A model generated the notes under the pieces. That model was given only the letters and a program-made list of their open reading frames with translations, made no database searches and was not told where the DNA came from. 64,000 bases of DNA from Pachyseris speciosa (lineage: Eukaryota; Cnidaria; Anthozoa; Scleractinia; Pachyseridae), in assembly GCA_016490735.1 (NCBI GenBank), contig JAEMWC010000347.1, positions 159,501 to 223,500 on the forward strand, written 5' to 3'. Each line of letters starts with the position of its first letter. Positions within the stretch are counted from its first letter, which is position 1. The position numbers were made by a program, and so were the translations under genes. Positions 20,346-31,713 of this stretch are shown piece by piece.

Positions 20346-21050
20346 GTGGATTTCCATTGTCGCGTAACTTTTACGTGCTTACGGACGTAAACTTGAACTG
20401 GCTTTGGCGTAAATGAAATAGAGACGATGTGTGAAAGGACACGCGTAAAGGTGGATTTCCACTGTCGGGTAATTTTTACGCGCGTGCGGACGTAAACTTT
20501 AACTGGCTTTACGTGCGTAAACGTAAAAGTTGAGCGAGGTTCAACATTTACGTTTACGCACGGCCTTTCACACATCATCTCTATTTTAATTACGCACGTA
20601 AAGCCAGTTCAAGTTTACGTCCGTGCGCACGTAAAAATTTACGCAACAGTGGAAATCCACCTTAAAGGTGGATTTCCACTGTCGCGTAATTTTTACGTGC
20701 ACACGGACGTAAACTTGAACTGGCTTTACGTGCGTAAATAAAATAGAGACGATGTGCGAAAGATCGCGCGTAAACGTAAAAGTTGAACCTCGTTCAACTT
20801 TTACGTTTACGCGCGTCCTTTCACTCATCGTTTCTATTTTATTTACGCACGTAAAGCCAGTTCAAGTTTACGTCCGTGTGCACTTTTAAGGTTTTTACGT
20901 GCGCACGGACGTAAACTTGAACTGGCTTTACGTGCGTAAATGAAATAGGGACGATGTGTGAAAGATCGCGCGTAAACGTAAAAGTTGAACCTCGCTCAAC
21001 TTTTACGTTTACGCGCGTCCTGTCACACATCGTCTCTATTTTATTTACGG
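20346..21050. repeat. Array of four palindromic ~210-bp MITE units
   Basis: Units start near 20346 (partial), 20451, 20667 and 20895 (partial). Each full unit is a near-complete palindrome bounded by GGTGGATTTCCACTG and built of ACGTGCGTAAA / TTTACGCACGT blocks. The two full units are separated by TTAAA. Open frames here are by-products of the palindromes. Confidence 0.85.
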
Positions 21051-21142
21051 TAGGGGATCACAAAAGCCTTGTTACAAGTCCTGAATGAGCTTTTCCTTTT
21101 ATGCTTTGTTTTGACGCAAGGCATCGTAGAAAATCACTTGTT

Positions 21143-22968
21143 ACTCGGACTTCCGTCGGAAGAAGTCCGAGGTTTAAAATGTCGACTGTTTTTCTTCGTT
21201 GTCGTCGTCGTCGTCGAGTTTCATCCACAAAGCTCACTTCCGGCGTTTCTGCGCAAGCGCTAACTAAAAACTCTGGGAACGAGATTTACAATAACAAGAA
21301 TGCTGTCACCGAAAATATCACGCACACTAAAACGTCGATTTACTTAGTGTTTTTGAGGTTTGAACAACTAATGTCAAGAGAAGTGTGTATACTAATGTTT
21401 GCAAGTTCGACAGCGAGACGAAAGGTTTTAACGTAGCCAAACTAAACTGCAGATTTTTTCCGGGCCTCATACTAAACTCTGTAATTTTGAGTGGTTGAAT
21501 GAGTTTTCTGACGTGGTTTAAGCTTATCGTGCCAATAGCATTCCGTGTTATTAATAGTTAGCTTTGAGAGCTTGCCATTTAGTAAGGAGCCACCGACTGA
21601 GAAGCCGCACTGGCTCTGAACAGCAGGTAAATTCAATGATTTCTTCTTGCTTCAAGTCCGAGAGTGCACCGGGAGTTAGACCGTCCTGACTGAAAAAACC
21701 GCTTCAAATTACGTGACAAGCGCGCGTTGGAATTTGATCTTGATGTTCGCTTGAGACATCAATGTGTTAATCTAATTTATTCCAGAAAATATGTTACAAG
21801 TTTGACGTGAAAATATTTTTGCAAGCAAGAAACTGAACGAAGCGCGGAAAACGGCCGGCTGTGATAATTTTTTTCACAGCGTGAAAAATGATATGCAGAG
21901 GTTTTGTAGGGTAAGCTCTGTAAACAACAAAATGTCTTCCATCTCTGCTTGTTGGCTCTGTATTTTCCTTTGCCGCTGCAGTTCGTCTAACGCTGATATG
22001 CCGTCAACAGTCACCAACTCTTAAAACACATGGCTTGCATTGTATAACCAGAAGTCAGTGTGGGAGCGGACACATTCTTAAGATTCAGAAATACTTTTCT
22101 GAATCAAAGATGCTTCGATGAGTAATTTTGAAGGCTTCTGTGACCATATCTCGAATCCTACACCGTTCGATAAGCGTTTCCTTTCTCAAACACTGAGCTG
22201 AAATATCCATTGAACAATTATGCTAAGTCATTTTGGAATAAACAGACTATTTTTGTCTCATTAGCTATGCAGAACATCCCATGGTGTAGTGGGTATTGTG
22301 GCCGACAACCCGTGCTCAACCTGTGACACCTCTCATGTTATTATTTTCTTTCGTTTCTCTTTTTCGTCTTCTTTAATAAAAAGTGTTTTCTAAGTGTTAT
22401 AATTATGGTTATCAATGGTTGAGTTATAAAGCGGTTTTGTAATTTTAAAAGGATACATGTTGATAGGGGTCTATGGATAAACACTGCAAACAAGCGCAAT
22501 GCGTCCGATGTAGAAGGAGGACAGACTTCTCTTTTTCTCTTGTTTCCCGAAAACTTAGGGATACACAAATTTTGCAGGCACGAGCTTAGGCTAACTGTAG
22601 CCTCTTGTTTAATAGGAAGTCAAGAAAAAAATCTTAAAACAAGAGAAGTTCTGGATTTTTTCTTATTTTCAAAGAAATTAACTAAAATTAAGAAAATTTT
22701 CTGAAATTAAGACCTTAAAAATGAGAAGCAAAAACTTTTTGCCCTAAAATTAAGAAATTGGGTTTTAGCGTGTGAAAGTATGTGATATCCCTGAGACTCT
22801 GACAGGTTGATTATTTACTATTTTTCTACAATATCTCAATTTCTTGTCATTTGGGCATTTATCTGTACATGATCAAAATACAGATGCTATATCTAAAATA
22901 AGATATTGAAAGAAATTCCGATCGCCTCTTGGAAAGCCGAGTGAAGGCCATTATGGCCTCTTGTTTAG
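21143..22968 (+). repeat. Long copy of the GGAGTCCGAG-ended repeat family
   Basis: Starts with ACTCGGACTTCC...AAGTCCGAG and ends with GGCCTCTTGTTTAG, as the 324-base copy at 13959 does. The extra ~1.5 kb has no long ORF. A CGTCGTCGTCGTCG run lies near 21200. Confidence 0.6.
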
Positions 22969-23883
22969 GTAGTCCCTCTCACGTTTTCTTTCACAAAAAG
23001 TTGATTCGTTCACATTGAAACTGACACGAAATAACTATCTTTGACTAAAATTTTGTATTATTAACGTTTGTATAATAAACAGCATTCCCTTCGTCAGGGC
23101 TTCGATAAGCCGGGCTTTTAACAGTATTCCTTTGATACTATTCGAGAAGCTGCAAGACCAGAGTCGTTTTTACAAACAAAGCTCTCCTTGAAAAACATTG
23201 AACTTAGGCACTGTGTGCTCTTTAAGCGCTGATATAAGGCAACATTTGATGACCATGAAACTTTTTAGCCCGCGGAACAAACTCAAGCAAACTGAGCTGT
23301 AGTTTGCAAAACAAATGCATAGCAAATACCTCGTGTCAGATTTGGAAACTACAATGTATAACCAACCATGTCTTGCTCCCGGCCAAACCTGGTACCACGA
23401 GAAAGAAAGTTGAGCCTGTGAAACCTACATCTACTTTATTTCTCTTCAATGCTTTACACATCCTGAGAATAAAAATAAATAAGTAAATAAATAAATAAAT
23501 AAATAAATAATTAACTAAATAATTAAATAATTAAATAAATAAATAAATACTATGTGTAATTAAATATTAATCAAAATAAGAATAGTCGTAATTTGGTATT
23601 ATTATAAGGGAAGATGCAGGACTCACAAAAAGTCGTCAATGGTTAACTGATAATATATTGTAAAGAGTTGTAGATAAGATTTTTACGGCAGTACCTTCCT
23701 GGTTTCGTCCCTTCTCAGGATTTTGGTATCTTGTTGTAGTTCTGTGTTAGTGGTTAGTGGTTGCCTCATTTAAAAGATACTTTTTTCAAGCGACAAGACA
23801 ATGATTTCTTTTCCTAAAAAGTATGTAGTTTCTGATATGGGCAGCTATTAGCATTTTCAAAAAGACCTTTCCTTTATTTTTAG
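22969..23883. other. Intron sequence with an (AAAT)n microsatellite
   Basis: The AAAT/AATT simple repeat spans about 23478-23548. No gene seen before the exon at 23884. Confidence 0.55.
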
Positions 23884-23953
23884 AGCACATCAAGAAAGAT
23901 GAAAGAAGAACCGGATCAAAAATTTGCTGTAGTTCAACATAGTGATCTCCAAG
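23884..23953 (+). CDS. Candidate USP C-terminal tail exon
   Basis: A clear acceptor (TTTATTTTTAG) and a consensus donor (CAAG/GTAAGAG). It enters in phase 0 and leaves in phase 1. It encodes a charged segment starting STSRKMKEEPDQKF with no known domain. The phases match the exons on both sides. Confidence 0.62.
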
Positions 23954-24904
23954 GTAAGAGTAAAGGTGCTTTATTTTTTAGAGGTTAAGTACCGGCAATT
24001 CCAAATTTCAAATTGTACAATGAATAATCCAACAACAGAATAAGAATAATGAGCTGTATTAAGTTCAAGAAATAATCACTCCACTCCTTTCAGATGTTAA
24101 TATAAATTGATGAATTTGTACTGAAAATATTGCATCGACATGTATTGAGAAAATAACACAAGTGAGAATAAACATTCGTTGGACATTTCTATTGATGCAT
24201 TAATTAAAAGTATCATCTCTTGTTTTTCATCTATCGGCCTATTGGGGGAATATGCCACTAGCCCTTTCCTAACTCTCAGGTTCCTAATCTTTGTTCTTTA
24301 TCCTTCAAGAAAATACTCCATTAACTGTTTGGGTGAACGTGAATGAGAAATGGAAGATCTCCCTCCCCGCCTAAATTGTAGCGGAAGAGCGGATCCAGCA
24401 AAGTAGTATTCAGATATCAAATCATTTTAGGCTAAATGCTTTGCTAAAAAGGAAACTGCAACAAACTGTATTATAGAATTCCCAAGGGAGAAACGTCACT
24501 GTAACATCGTTTTACTCTTTATGATGATGTGAAGCGTGTTCATCAGGGAATCCCTCCACCAGCGAAAATCTGAACTGGTTTAAAACGCAAACAGAACTAG
24601 TAGTATACGGCTGACTTGGTCATAAATCTTTTCGATCTTAGTAGACTTAGTAGCCTTCAATATTAGTGTCAAATTACTGAGAACAATAGTGTTGAATACT
24701 GGGAAACAGCAATACATCTCTGTGACCCCTCTGTGATTACATTTCACCGTCAGTAAGCTACATATAACTTGTTAGATGTTTCGGGCAAGGATAAGCAGCT
24801 TAAGTTATTAGTTAACGTCTTCATGCTGTATGAATATAGGTCTTCAAAGTTTACTGGTGTCCGGGTTCCTTAGGCTCTTACATGTGAATAAACTTACAGC
24901 CGCG
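23954..24904. other. Intron sequence, nothing recognised
   Basis: No coding frame, hairpin or repeat end stands out. Confidence 0.5.
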
Positions 24905-25452
24905 TTATGCGCCGATCAACTCGAAACTTCAACAGTCCCCCGCCCCCCGGGCAAACCCCGGGCATTTGAATTTTTGAAGATTGGATCGTTCAAATTCCCG
25001 CCCCCTTGGGCCAAAATGGTGTTCAAATGCCATCGAATTTGTCTGTGAAATGCCCGTCCTAAAGACCAAAATGGAAACCTGTCTACGAGGTACGCGGTAC
25101 GCTTTAAGAACTAGAAATACATATTTATGAGTTAGCCGGCTACGTAGACTGTTCGAGTGGCAGGGTATTCTGCAGTTTAAGCCAAAGCGGCGGTTTTTCA
25201 TTCGACAGTGTTTTTTTTCCTTCACTGTTCACTGCTGTTTTATGGCTATTCTAAAATCCTCTGCAGACACAAACGCGATACAAAGCCGCAGCTTGACTCA
25301 TTGTATAAAAAATCTACATCGTTTAAAGAACTAGAAATACATATTAATTAGTTACCCGGCTACGTAGAATGTTTTTCGAGTGGCAGGATATTCTGCAGTT
25401 TAAGCCAAAGCGGTTTTTCATTCGACAGTGTCTTTTTCTTTCACTGTTAATG

Positions 25453-26671
25453 TATCAGTCAATTCCAAAAGCGCCCATCCCCCCCCCCCCCCCCCCCCCC
25501 GCGCAAACACCTGGGCATTTGACTTTTTTGAAACATTTTGGTCAAATGCCCCGCTGTGTTTCCAGTTTAGACGGTCAAATGCCCCACCGTTAGGGCCTCA
25601 AAAGGGGTCAAATCCCCCGCTGTTGGGGTCATATCTTATCTCAAACCATTTCCCACGTGTATAATGGAACGCTTATTCAAAATAAGAAAATTTCTACACA
25701 GTTTGTTGCCAAAAAGGATCGACTCAATTTGTGAACTCGGATATCCAAAGTCTCTTTAAATTTAACAGCTCCATTTAATTACAGGTAAAGGTTATCTTTT
25801 TAATACAAAAAAGTAAACAATTCAGAAAACCTAAAGAAGAGAACTCAAATCAAGTGTAAGCTTTATAAATCTAAAGCAGATCACTCGTTGCATGAAGCAT
25901 TTTGTCACGCTCCTCGCTCATAATAAATAGTTTGATCCATTCCAAAAAAATCGCTTACTTACCTTTGCAAACGAAATCTAAAAAATTGCTCGCTAAAACC
26001 CCTTTTCTGACTGTCCTCATTCCACACTTTGAATAAAGGCATATTGAATTATTGTAATAGAAGCAGAGCGAAGGGTGAAGGTAGGGAAGCGGCCACCGTG
26101 GTGAATGAATAGGGAGCTTTAGCAACGACGACGGCAACGGCAACGAGAACGCCACTAAACAATAGGCTTAATGAGCAAAAACAATGGCTCTGCACGTGCG
26201 TTTTACATTTTTACATGGTACATTTCTTTCCCGTCCTCTGCAAAACAACAACGTGAAATGACCAAATTTTAGGTTTTCTCGAGAACGTGAGCGTGTGACT
26301 GTAAAGTTTTCTTTCTTTTTCTTTACTTTAACGGCGTTCATAACAATTTAGTCCCTAAATAATTCGCCAGTATTTTCTAAGTTAAACAAATTGGAATCAT
26401 AGCGAAAGCGTTACAAAAACGAGAAGTTCTACTTTGAAGTGACGTTTTCATTGCCGTCGCCGTCGTCGTTGCTAAAGCTCCCTAATGAATTTTCGCGCGA
26501 GACGCGCGAAATCCTTTACATGGCGACCGGTGACCAGTGTTTAGCCGATAGTCAAATGCCCCACCGGGCGGGGACTCATGTCGGGTCAAATTCCCTGCTG
26601 TTCGAGACTACCCCCTGGTCAAATACCCGGGGTATGCCCGGGGGGATGGGTGCTTTTGGAATTGACTGATA
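25453..26671. mobile_element. Nested element with 31-bp terminal inverted repeats
   Basis: TATCAGTCAATTCCAAAAGC at 25453 is inverted at the right end, 26671. It splits the second unit of the surrounding tandem duplication: the sequence after 26672 (AAAGCCGCAGCTT...) resumes what follows the first unit near 25270. It contains another MITE. Confidence 0.7.
26111..26483. mobile_element. 373-bp MITE, AGGGAGCTTTAGCAACGACG ends
   Basis: Terminal inverted repeats ~38 bp (GACGACGGCAACGG motif). The 7-bp direct repeat AATGAAT lies at 26104-26110 and 26484-26490. Innermost of three nested elements. Confidence 0.82.
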
Positions 26672-27070
26672 CATAACTGCGTGACAAAGCCGCAGCTTCA
26701 CTCATTGTACAAAAAATCTACATCGTTTATATACACTCTTTAAAAATCATTAATATTTAAGCACTCTCTACTTTTCATACATACCTTCAAAAATACTACA
26801 CAACTTTTGAAGACCTTTTTTTTTGTAAAAAATCGCTCACAAAGGCTATATCTCTACACGTGTTTATAGCTTTTAGCGACTTCGGCGCCCGAAAAAAAAA
26901 CACATTTGAAACCTGACACTTCCAGTTCAATTTTCCCCACCCCACCCCCGGGAAGGCCTTACCTGTCAAATTCCCCACTCCCCGGGCACAGAAAGTAGTC
27001 AAATGCCAGGGGTTTGTCCGGGGGGGGGGGGGGGCGGGAATGTTGAAGTTTCGATTTGATCGGCGCATTA

Positions 27071-27565
27071 GACGTCAGTTTTCATGAAACTGTTAGGAAC
27101 GTTGTAGAAGCAAATGTTTTTTTCCATTTGGGCCCGGTAAGTAATCGGCACTTTCCCGGGTTCTCTATAGAAAGTCCAATGTTAAAAAGCTGCTTGTGGT
27201 ACTTCTGCTTATTCAAAGGCAAAGGAAACGCGTTGCATTGTATCGTAAACATATATCTGTTATCTCGTTTTTGGCTGATTGTACAAGGAACAAATACACT
27301 TCTTGACGTAAACTTGTCTCCCAAATGAGTGAAATGAAGCAAGACTCTTCTTGATTCGAGAGCACGGCGGGCTGAAATTGCGGGAAACTCACTTTTAGTT
27401 CAAACTCTGTTAGTGGCCTTGGAAGAACATCCTAAAACACTATCTTAATTGACATATCAGTCCATAAGTTTTCATTCGGCAGGACTATCTGGAGGATACG
27501 TGGGCCTGAGGTTTAGGTGGCCTTTTTCGGAGTTGGTTTATTTCGACGGTGAGGTTGATAGACTT
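27071..27565. other. Intron sequence, nothing recognised
   Basis: Short overlapping frames on both strands without known similarity. Confidence 0.45.
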
Positions 27566-27568
27566 TTA

Positions 27569-28067
27569 GGGCCTGTTTACATGGAGGGAGGGTGCCCCGG
27601 CTAACCGAGTTACCCGGCTAGGAGGGTTGAAACATAGCTCGCCTATGCAACTCACCTAAGTGGGGTAGACAGTGGGCTATCATTTGAGCGGTCGCTAAGT
27701 ACAATAAATTTTTTATCGCTCGTTCCGTTAGCGGTCGCTTTTTAGTTTGTAGGTCGTTATTTTGCACTCTGGTAAATGATCGTTGTCAGTAGAGGCAGTT
27801 AACTTTAAAAGTCGACCTGGAATATAACGCTGCTTTCATGGTCTTCTCACCTCGGCTAGCCGGGATAACCCGGCTCGAACCGTTTACATGGCAAAAAGCT
27901 AGCCCGCCTAGAAGGGTGCCCCGGGCAAGGCGGGCTGCCCTGTCTAGCATGTAAACGCTTCAATGCGTTTTCTAAAGAAACGAATGAAAAGTTGTCCCTC
28001 CAAGAGTAGCTCGGTTAGACGGATAACTCGGTTAGCCGGGGCACCCTCCCTCCATGTAAACAAGCCC
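27569..28067. mobile_element. 499-bp MITE with TTA duplication (Harbinger-like)
   Basis: Inverted ends of ~48 bp with GGGAGGGTGCCCCGGCTAAC, flanked by TTA at 27566-27568 and 28068-28070. The interior has further CCCGGCTAG palindromes. Confidence 0.8.
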
Positions 28068-28431
28068 TTAATAACTATTTTTCTGATGTTCCGATCCTTA
28101 TTGCTATCCGTTTATTCGCATCTGATGTTTTGAATCAGGCTAATTTTGAAGAAAAGCAGCATTTTTGGGAATTTTTATTCAGATTACTTTGCTGATTCCG
28201 GATGATATCCGAAAGAAAGCATTTGTTTAGCGATGCATTTGCCGAGTCTTTCAAACTAAAGTTTACTGTTCTTTACTCAGATTATCAATGCTACTCCAAC
28301 ACTGGTAGCACGTTATTGCAACGTCTTAAAAGGTGAAGTTATAAAGCGTTTTTTCATTATTAGCCATAAATTGAAAAAAGTCATGGTGTCCTGAGTTTCA
28401 AAAGGTCTTGATAAAAGCAGGCAAGTTAATG

Positions 28432-28862
28432 CAGTAAACACCCGCATATAAGAACAAATGGATTAAGAACACCAGGCTGAAATTTTGCCAATAAAGCCCC
28501 ATTTTTATAAGAACAAGATCAGCCTGAAAATTGTAACATGTTCTTATAAAAATGGAAAAAGTGTCATAATTACAAAACATGTAAGTTTATGTTTACTGTC
28601 AGATAACTACATAACTCTATCAGCTGTCAAGCTGTCTTGTTTTGGTACTGAGTACTTTTTTCCTACAAAAATTATCTAGTTTATTTTCCTAAAATATGAT
28701 TATTATACCTCTAGCAACATGTTTTGGATAGTATTACTAAATAAAAATTTAAGAACATTTTAAGAACATTTTGAGGCTGATTTGTCACTAAGCACCCGAT
28801 AAATAAGAACTCAATCAGCCTGACCTCCGAAATCGTGTGTTCTTATATGCGGGTGTTTACTG
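28432..28862. mobile_element. 431-bp MITE, CAGTAAACACCCGCATATAA ends
   Basis: About 25 perfectly inverted bases at each end. The interior contains more TAAGAACA/TGTTCTTA repeats. No clear target duplication. It abuts the Penelope-like element to its right. Confidence 0.78.
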
Positions 28863-29005
28863 TATTTTTAAAAAATGGATAACCACTTTGAGTTTAAAAC
28901 TTCGATAGAAAAGGGACCAACATAAGGTAACTTAAAATATTTAGATGAAACAGATGGCTGAACCTGCGCGTTATCTGAAAGGCGGTTTCGAGTTCCATTA
29001 ACACA

Positions 29006-29398
29006 TTGATTGACAACCTTCTCTATAATATTAACAGGGAACAGGTTTTTTCGAAAAGATTGCGGAAACTCATTCAACGTTACTGTGCCAATATTGAAAT
29101 CAAGTTGGTTTTTTCTTCTTTCAAAGTCGGTAGCATGTTTAGTGTGAAGGATCCTGTGCCTTTCTATCTCCGTTCGCGTGTTGTTTACAAATTTTCTTGT
29201 GCAGGATGTAATGCCTGTTACATCGGCGACACCAGTCGACATCTCTCAACACGCATTCGTGAGCATCTGAGTAGGGACAGGAACTCGCACATTTTTCAGC
29301 ATTTACAACAGTCTGAGACATGCCGCAGACTTTGTTCAATGAGGTGCTTTTCTATTTTGGATTCTGCACCTACTAAATTTCAGCTAATTTTAAACTGA
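29006..29398 (+). pseudogene. Penelope-like GIY-YIG endonuclease fragment
   Basis: 130 codons with KLVFSSFKVGSMFSVKDPVP, the linker seen in many invertebrate Penelope-like elements, then RVVYKFSCAGCNACYIGDTS with the CYIGDT form of the YIG motif, and R/H of RIREHL. After the stop at 29396-29398 the homologous C-terminus (EAAHIRWEQ) continues in another frame, so a frameshift truncated it. The RT portion is absent. Confidence 0.85.
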
Positions 29399-29685
29399 AG
29401 AAGCCGCTCATATTCGCTGGGAACAAGCAGCTTAAACATGCCGAGCTGACTCTTTCTTTCTGATGCGGTTTCCCATTGCGTTAGTCCTTTTGTTATTTAG
29501 TTTTACCTACTGTGACAATTTTTTGCAATAGCTGTAATTATTTTGTTGTTTATACTCCCTATGTACATCCTATTTCGTAAAATCTCGCGCATTAAGTATT
29601 GCCCGTTAATTTTTAAAAAATTCGCGTCAATGGAAAAAACGCGTCAGTGGTAGTATAAATTCAAATCACAACTGTAAACTATCTC

Positions 29686-29726
29686 ACAACTGATGATGAT
29701 CGTTGAACGATCGAAACATGTCTTGT
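29686..29726 (+). ncRNA. Hammerhead ribozyme motif, second Penelope-like element
   Basis: CTGATGA (29690-29696) is the exact core. Stem II is GATCG/CGATC with loop TTGAA, GAAA lies at 29713-29716, stem III is the palindrome CATG, and the cleavage triplet is GTC (29720-29722). Stem I pairs ACAA (29686-29689) with TTGT (29723-29726). All conserved positions are present. Confidence 0.78.
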
Positions 29727-29762
29727 TTTAAACTCAAAGTGGTTGTCCATTTTGTAAAAATA

Positions 29763-30469
29763 TTGTCCTGAGTTTCCAGTGCATGCGAAAGTTTGGGTAA
29801 TTTTGAAACTATAAGAGTTCAAAGCAAAATACTCTTTCTCGTTGACGGGGTTCGACTGTGCACTCGGGCGAGGCACAAGGGCAATATATTGCATTTTTCA
29901 TATCAATAAAACTCATCTACAACAAACTTACTTCAATTCGACAATAAGCAAATCTCCTATGGAATAACGAAGACACGTTTCGTTTTGCAGAAATAAATTG
30001 AAAACAAATCAGCAAAGGACCGAGAAACTAAAACGAAACTCAGGTAAAAGTTAGTAAAGGTTAAAATGATACGTCCCACCAGCCATATAGCGGAATAAAA
30101 TGCAACATTGGGACATTGAACAAGTCAACCAGGCGTTGTGAACACATAGCCAGCCTTTAAGCAACGACGTTTTATCCTCCGAACAAACATCCAGTCTATT
30201 ACAACTGATACAGTCCCGCACCTCCACATAACAGCTATGCTCGCATCTCTTGCTCGCACGTATCCAGGATGTGGAGGTATTTGAAAAACGGTACAGAACT
30301 TAACAACTTAAGTATGACACACGGTGTTCACGCTTCGGAAAATTAATTAAATGTCCTGAAATATTGAGTTCCAAGAAAATAGATCCAAGACCAAAAAACC
30401 TTATGAGACTAGTAAGGAAGTATTTTATATGATATTATTAACGAGTTGCCTTAAAAACCAATCATGCAG
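29763..30469. other. Intron sequence, nothing recognised
   Basis: No repeat ends or coding frames with support. Confidence 0.5.
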
Positions 30470-30597
30470 AGGGAAAAAAGCCGAAAGAGTCCAAACCCAA
30501 TGATAGCCGTGCTGTTACAAGCCACGAGTATGGGGACGGGAAAGTCACCAAATGTAGCTGTAAACAGTGCGAATACTTCAAGCTCCTGGAGAAACAG
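30470..30597 (+). CDS. Candidate USP C-terminal tail exon with a cysteine cluster
   Basis: The exon begins after CATGCAG (weak pyrimidine tract) and ends at CAG/GTACTG. It enters in phase 1 and leaves in phase 0. It encodes a lysine-rich stretch and then KCSCKQCEYFKLLEKQ, a compact C-x-C-x-x-C cluster that could bind a metal. No family is recognised. If the donor is not used, the frame runs on to a TAA near 30665, so this could also be the terminal exon. Confidence 0.6.
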
Positions 30598-30795
30598 GTA
30601 CTGGGACAGAGAATACTCTCTCTGTTTTCCATGTTTTATGTCTACTTTCAAGTACTTCTTTTGTAACAAATCTTATTACCGACTCAGTTTGTATACCAAC
30701 TTTAGAGTGAACTTTGTCTGTCGGTGTTTACAGTTACTGAAACATATCCTGCACCTTTGCCACTAAACAAAAGGTTACAGGAGCACGGTTGTGCT

Positions 30796-30831
30796 ATCCG
30801 CAACTCACCACTGAAAACGAGAGTTGCGGAT
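30796..30831. repeat. 11-bp stem-loop
   Basis: ATCCGCAACTC (30796-30806) pairs exactly with GAGTTGCGGAT (30821-30831). Role unknown. Confidence 0.75.
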
Positions 30832-31130
30832 CTGTAAAGAGCTTAAATCATTAGGTTTTCTTGGTTTGAAAAGCTTTAGTACTGAAAACCTGGTTTTTAT
30901 GTGGCATATTGTCTTAAAATGCAGCGAGATTAACACTGCACAGAGATTGCTTCGTATCACATCAGTATTCATGTTGTAGCTAGGTCCTACAGCCTTTAGT
31001 TTCCGATATCAATCACAGCAGGAGAAGCATGACTTGAACAGCCAGCAGTAAATGAACCTACTGTTTCAGATAGCGTCAGACGACTTGACTGACACTCAAA
31101 ATCTTACTCCGATTCCAGGCGAAACTAGTA

Positions 31131-31245
31131 TGCGTGGCAGGCGCTAGAAAGGGGAAGGTAAGGGGAAAGCGGGCACGCATTCGCTGCGATGGGAGAAAGC
31201 ACGGAGCGTGACGGGACGGAGGGAAAAGGAATCGCCTGAAGCGCC
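31131..31245 (-). repeat. Left copy of an inverted repeat pair around the Gypsy element
   Basis: TGCGTGGCAGGCGCTAGAAA begins a ~110-base block whose reverse complement recurs, diverged, at 40495-40592. The two copies face each other 9.4 kb apart. Confidence 0.7.
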
Positions 31246-31713
31246 CTTGAGACATCTGCAAAACATCTCACTAAATAACGATACAGATAAAATGTGTAGC
31301 AAACCGTGTCGAAATCGGCAAGGAAAAACGACAAACCAAAGTACGATTTAAAGCTTTTATTACTTTTCTTAAAAAAAGAGGAAGCAGGACCTCTTGGGGA
31401 ATTCTTGTCCCTAGCAATGTCCGCTGAGGCATAAACAATGAAGTAACTTCCTGTCGTAATATCGTTTAGTTTCCGATTCCGGCCTGCGGTTATACTCTTA
31501 GTAGTGCTCAGGCCACTGCATATCTAGCAGATATGAAATTGATTATTCATCGTGTATACTTCACTTGGACTGCTTCTCGCTCGCCAATAAACGCTTGTGT
31601 GTATAACCGACGTCTCCTGTTCTTGATCGAGAACTACAATATGGTGTCAGGAGTGGTGGACCAGTGCTACTGAATCGGATGTTTTATCTCAGCCGTATTC
31701 CCAGCGAACCAGG

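Larger units (their letters stand above)
24908..27067. mobile_element. 2.2-kb element with TTA duplication (Harbinger-like), non-autonomous
   Basis: The ends TGCGCCGATCAA...GAAACTTCAACA and their inverse near 27060 form terminal inverted repeats rich in CCCC and GGGCATTTGA. TTA flanks both ends (24905-24907, 27068-27070), a 3-bp duplication typical of PIF/Harbinger. The interior includes a tandem duplication (25101-25235 versus 25319-25452) and a nested element. Confidence 0.65.
28865..29762 (+). mobile_element. Second Penelope-like element, truncated, inverted pseudo-LTR ends
   Basis: The left end carries, inverted, the sequence AACCACTTTGAGTTTAAAAC. The right end carries the same block in direct sense at 29727-29750 (TTTTAAACTCAAAGTGGTTG), and a GIY-YIG ORF lies between. 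It belongs to a different subgroup from the copy at 8101. Confidence 0.8.

Noticed and set aside
20234..21030. Three minus-strand open frames with similar VKPVQVYVR-type products
   Set aside because: They are the same palindromic MITE translated repeatedly; no start or splice context.
20346..21050. CRISPR-like regularly repeated array
   Set aside because: Units are long palindromic MITEs without unique spacers, in a eukaryotic genome.
24929..25664. Proline-rich open frames around the C-runs
   Set aside because: Produced by poly-C/poly-G tracts in MITE ends.
31455..31640. Complete pair of Gypsy LTRs
   Set aside because: A 5' LTR is plausible from the primer-site region, but no matching sequence was found near 40300, so no LTR pair is claimed.
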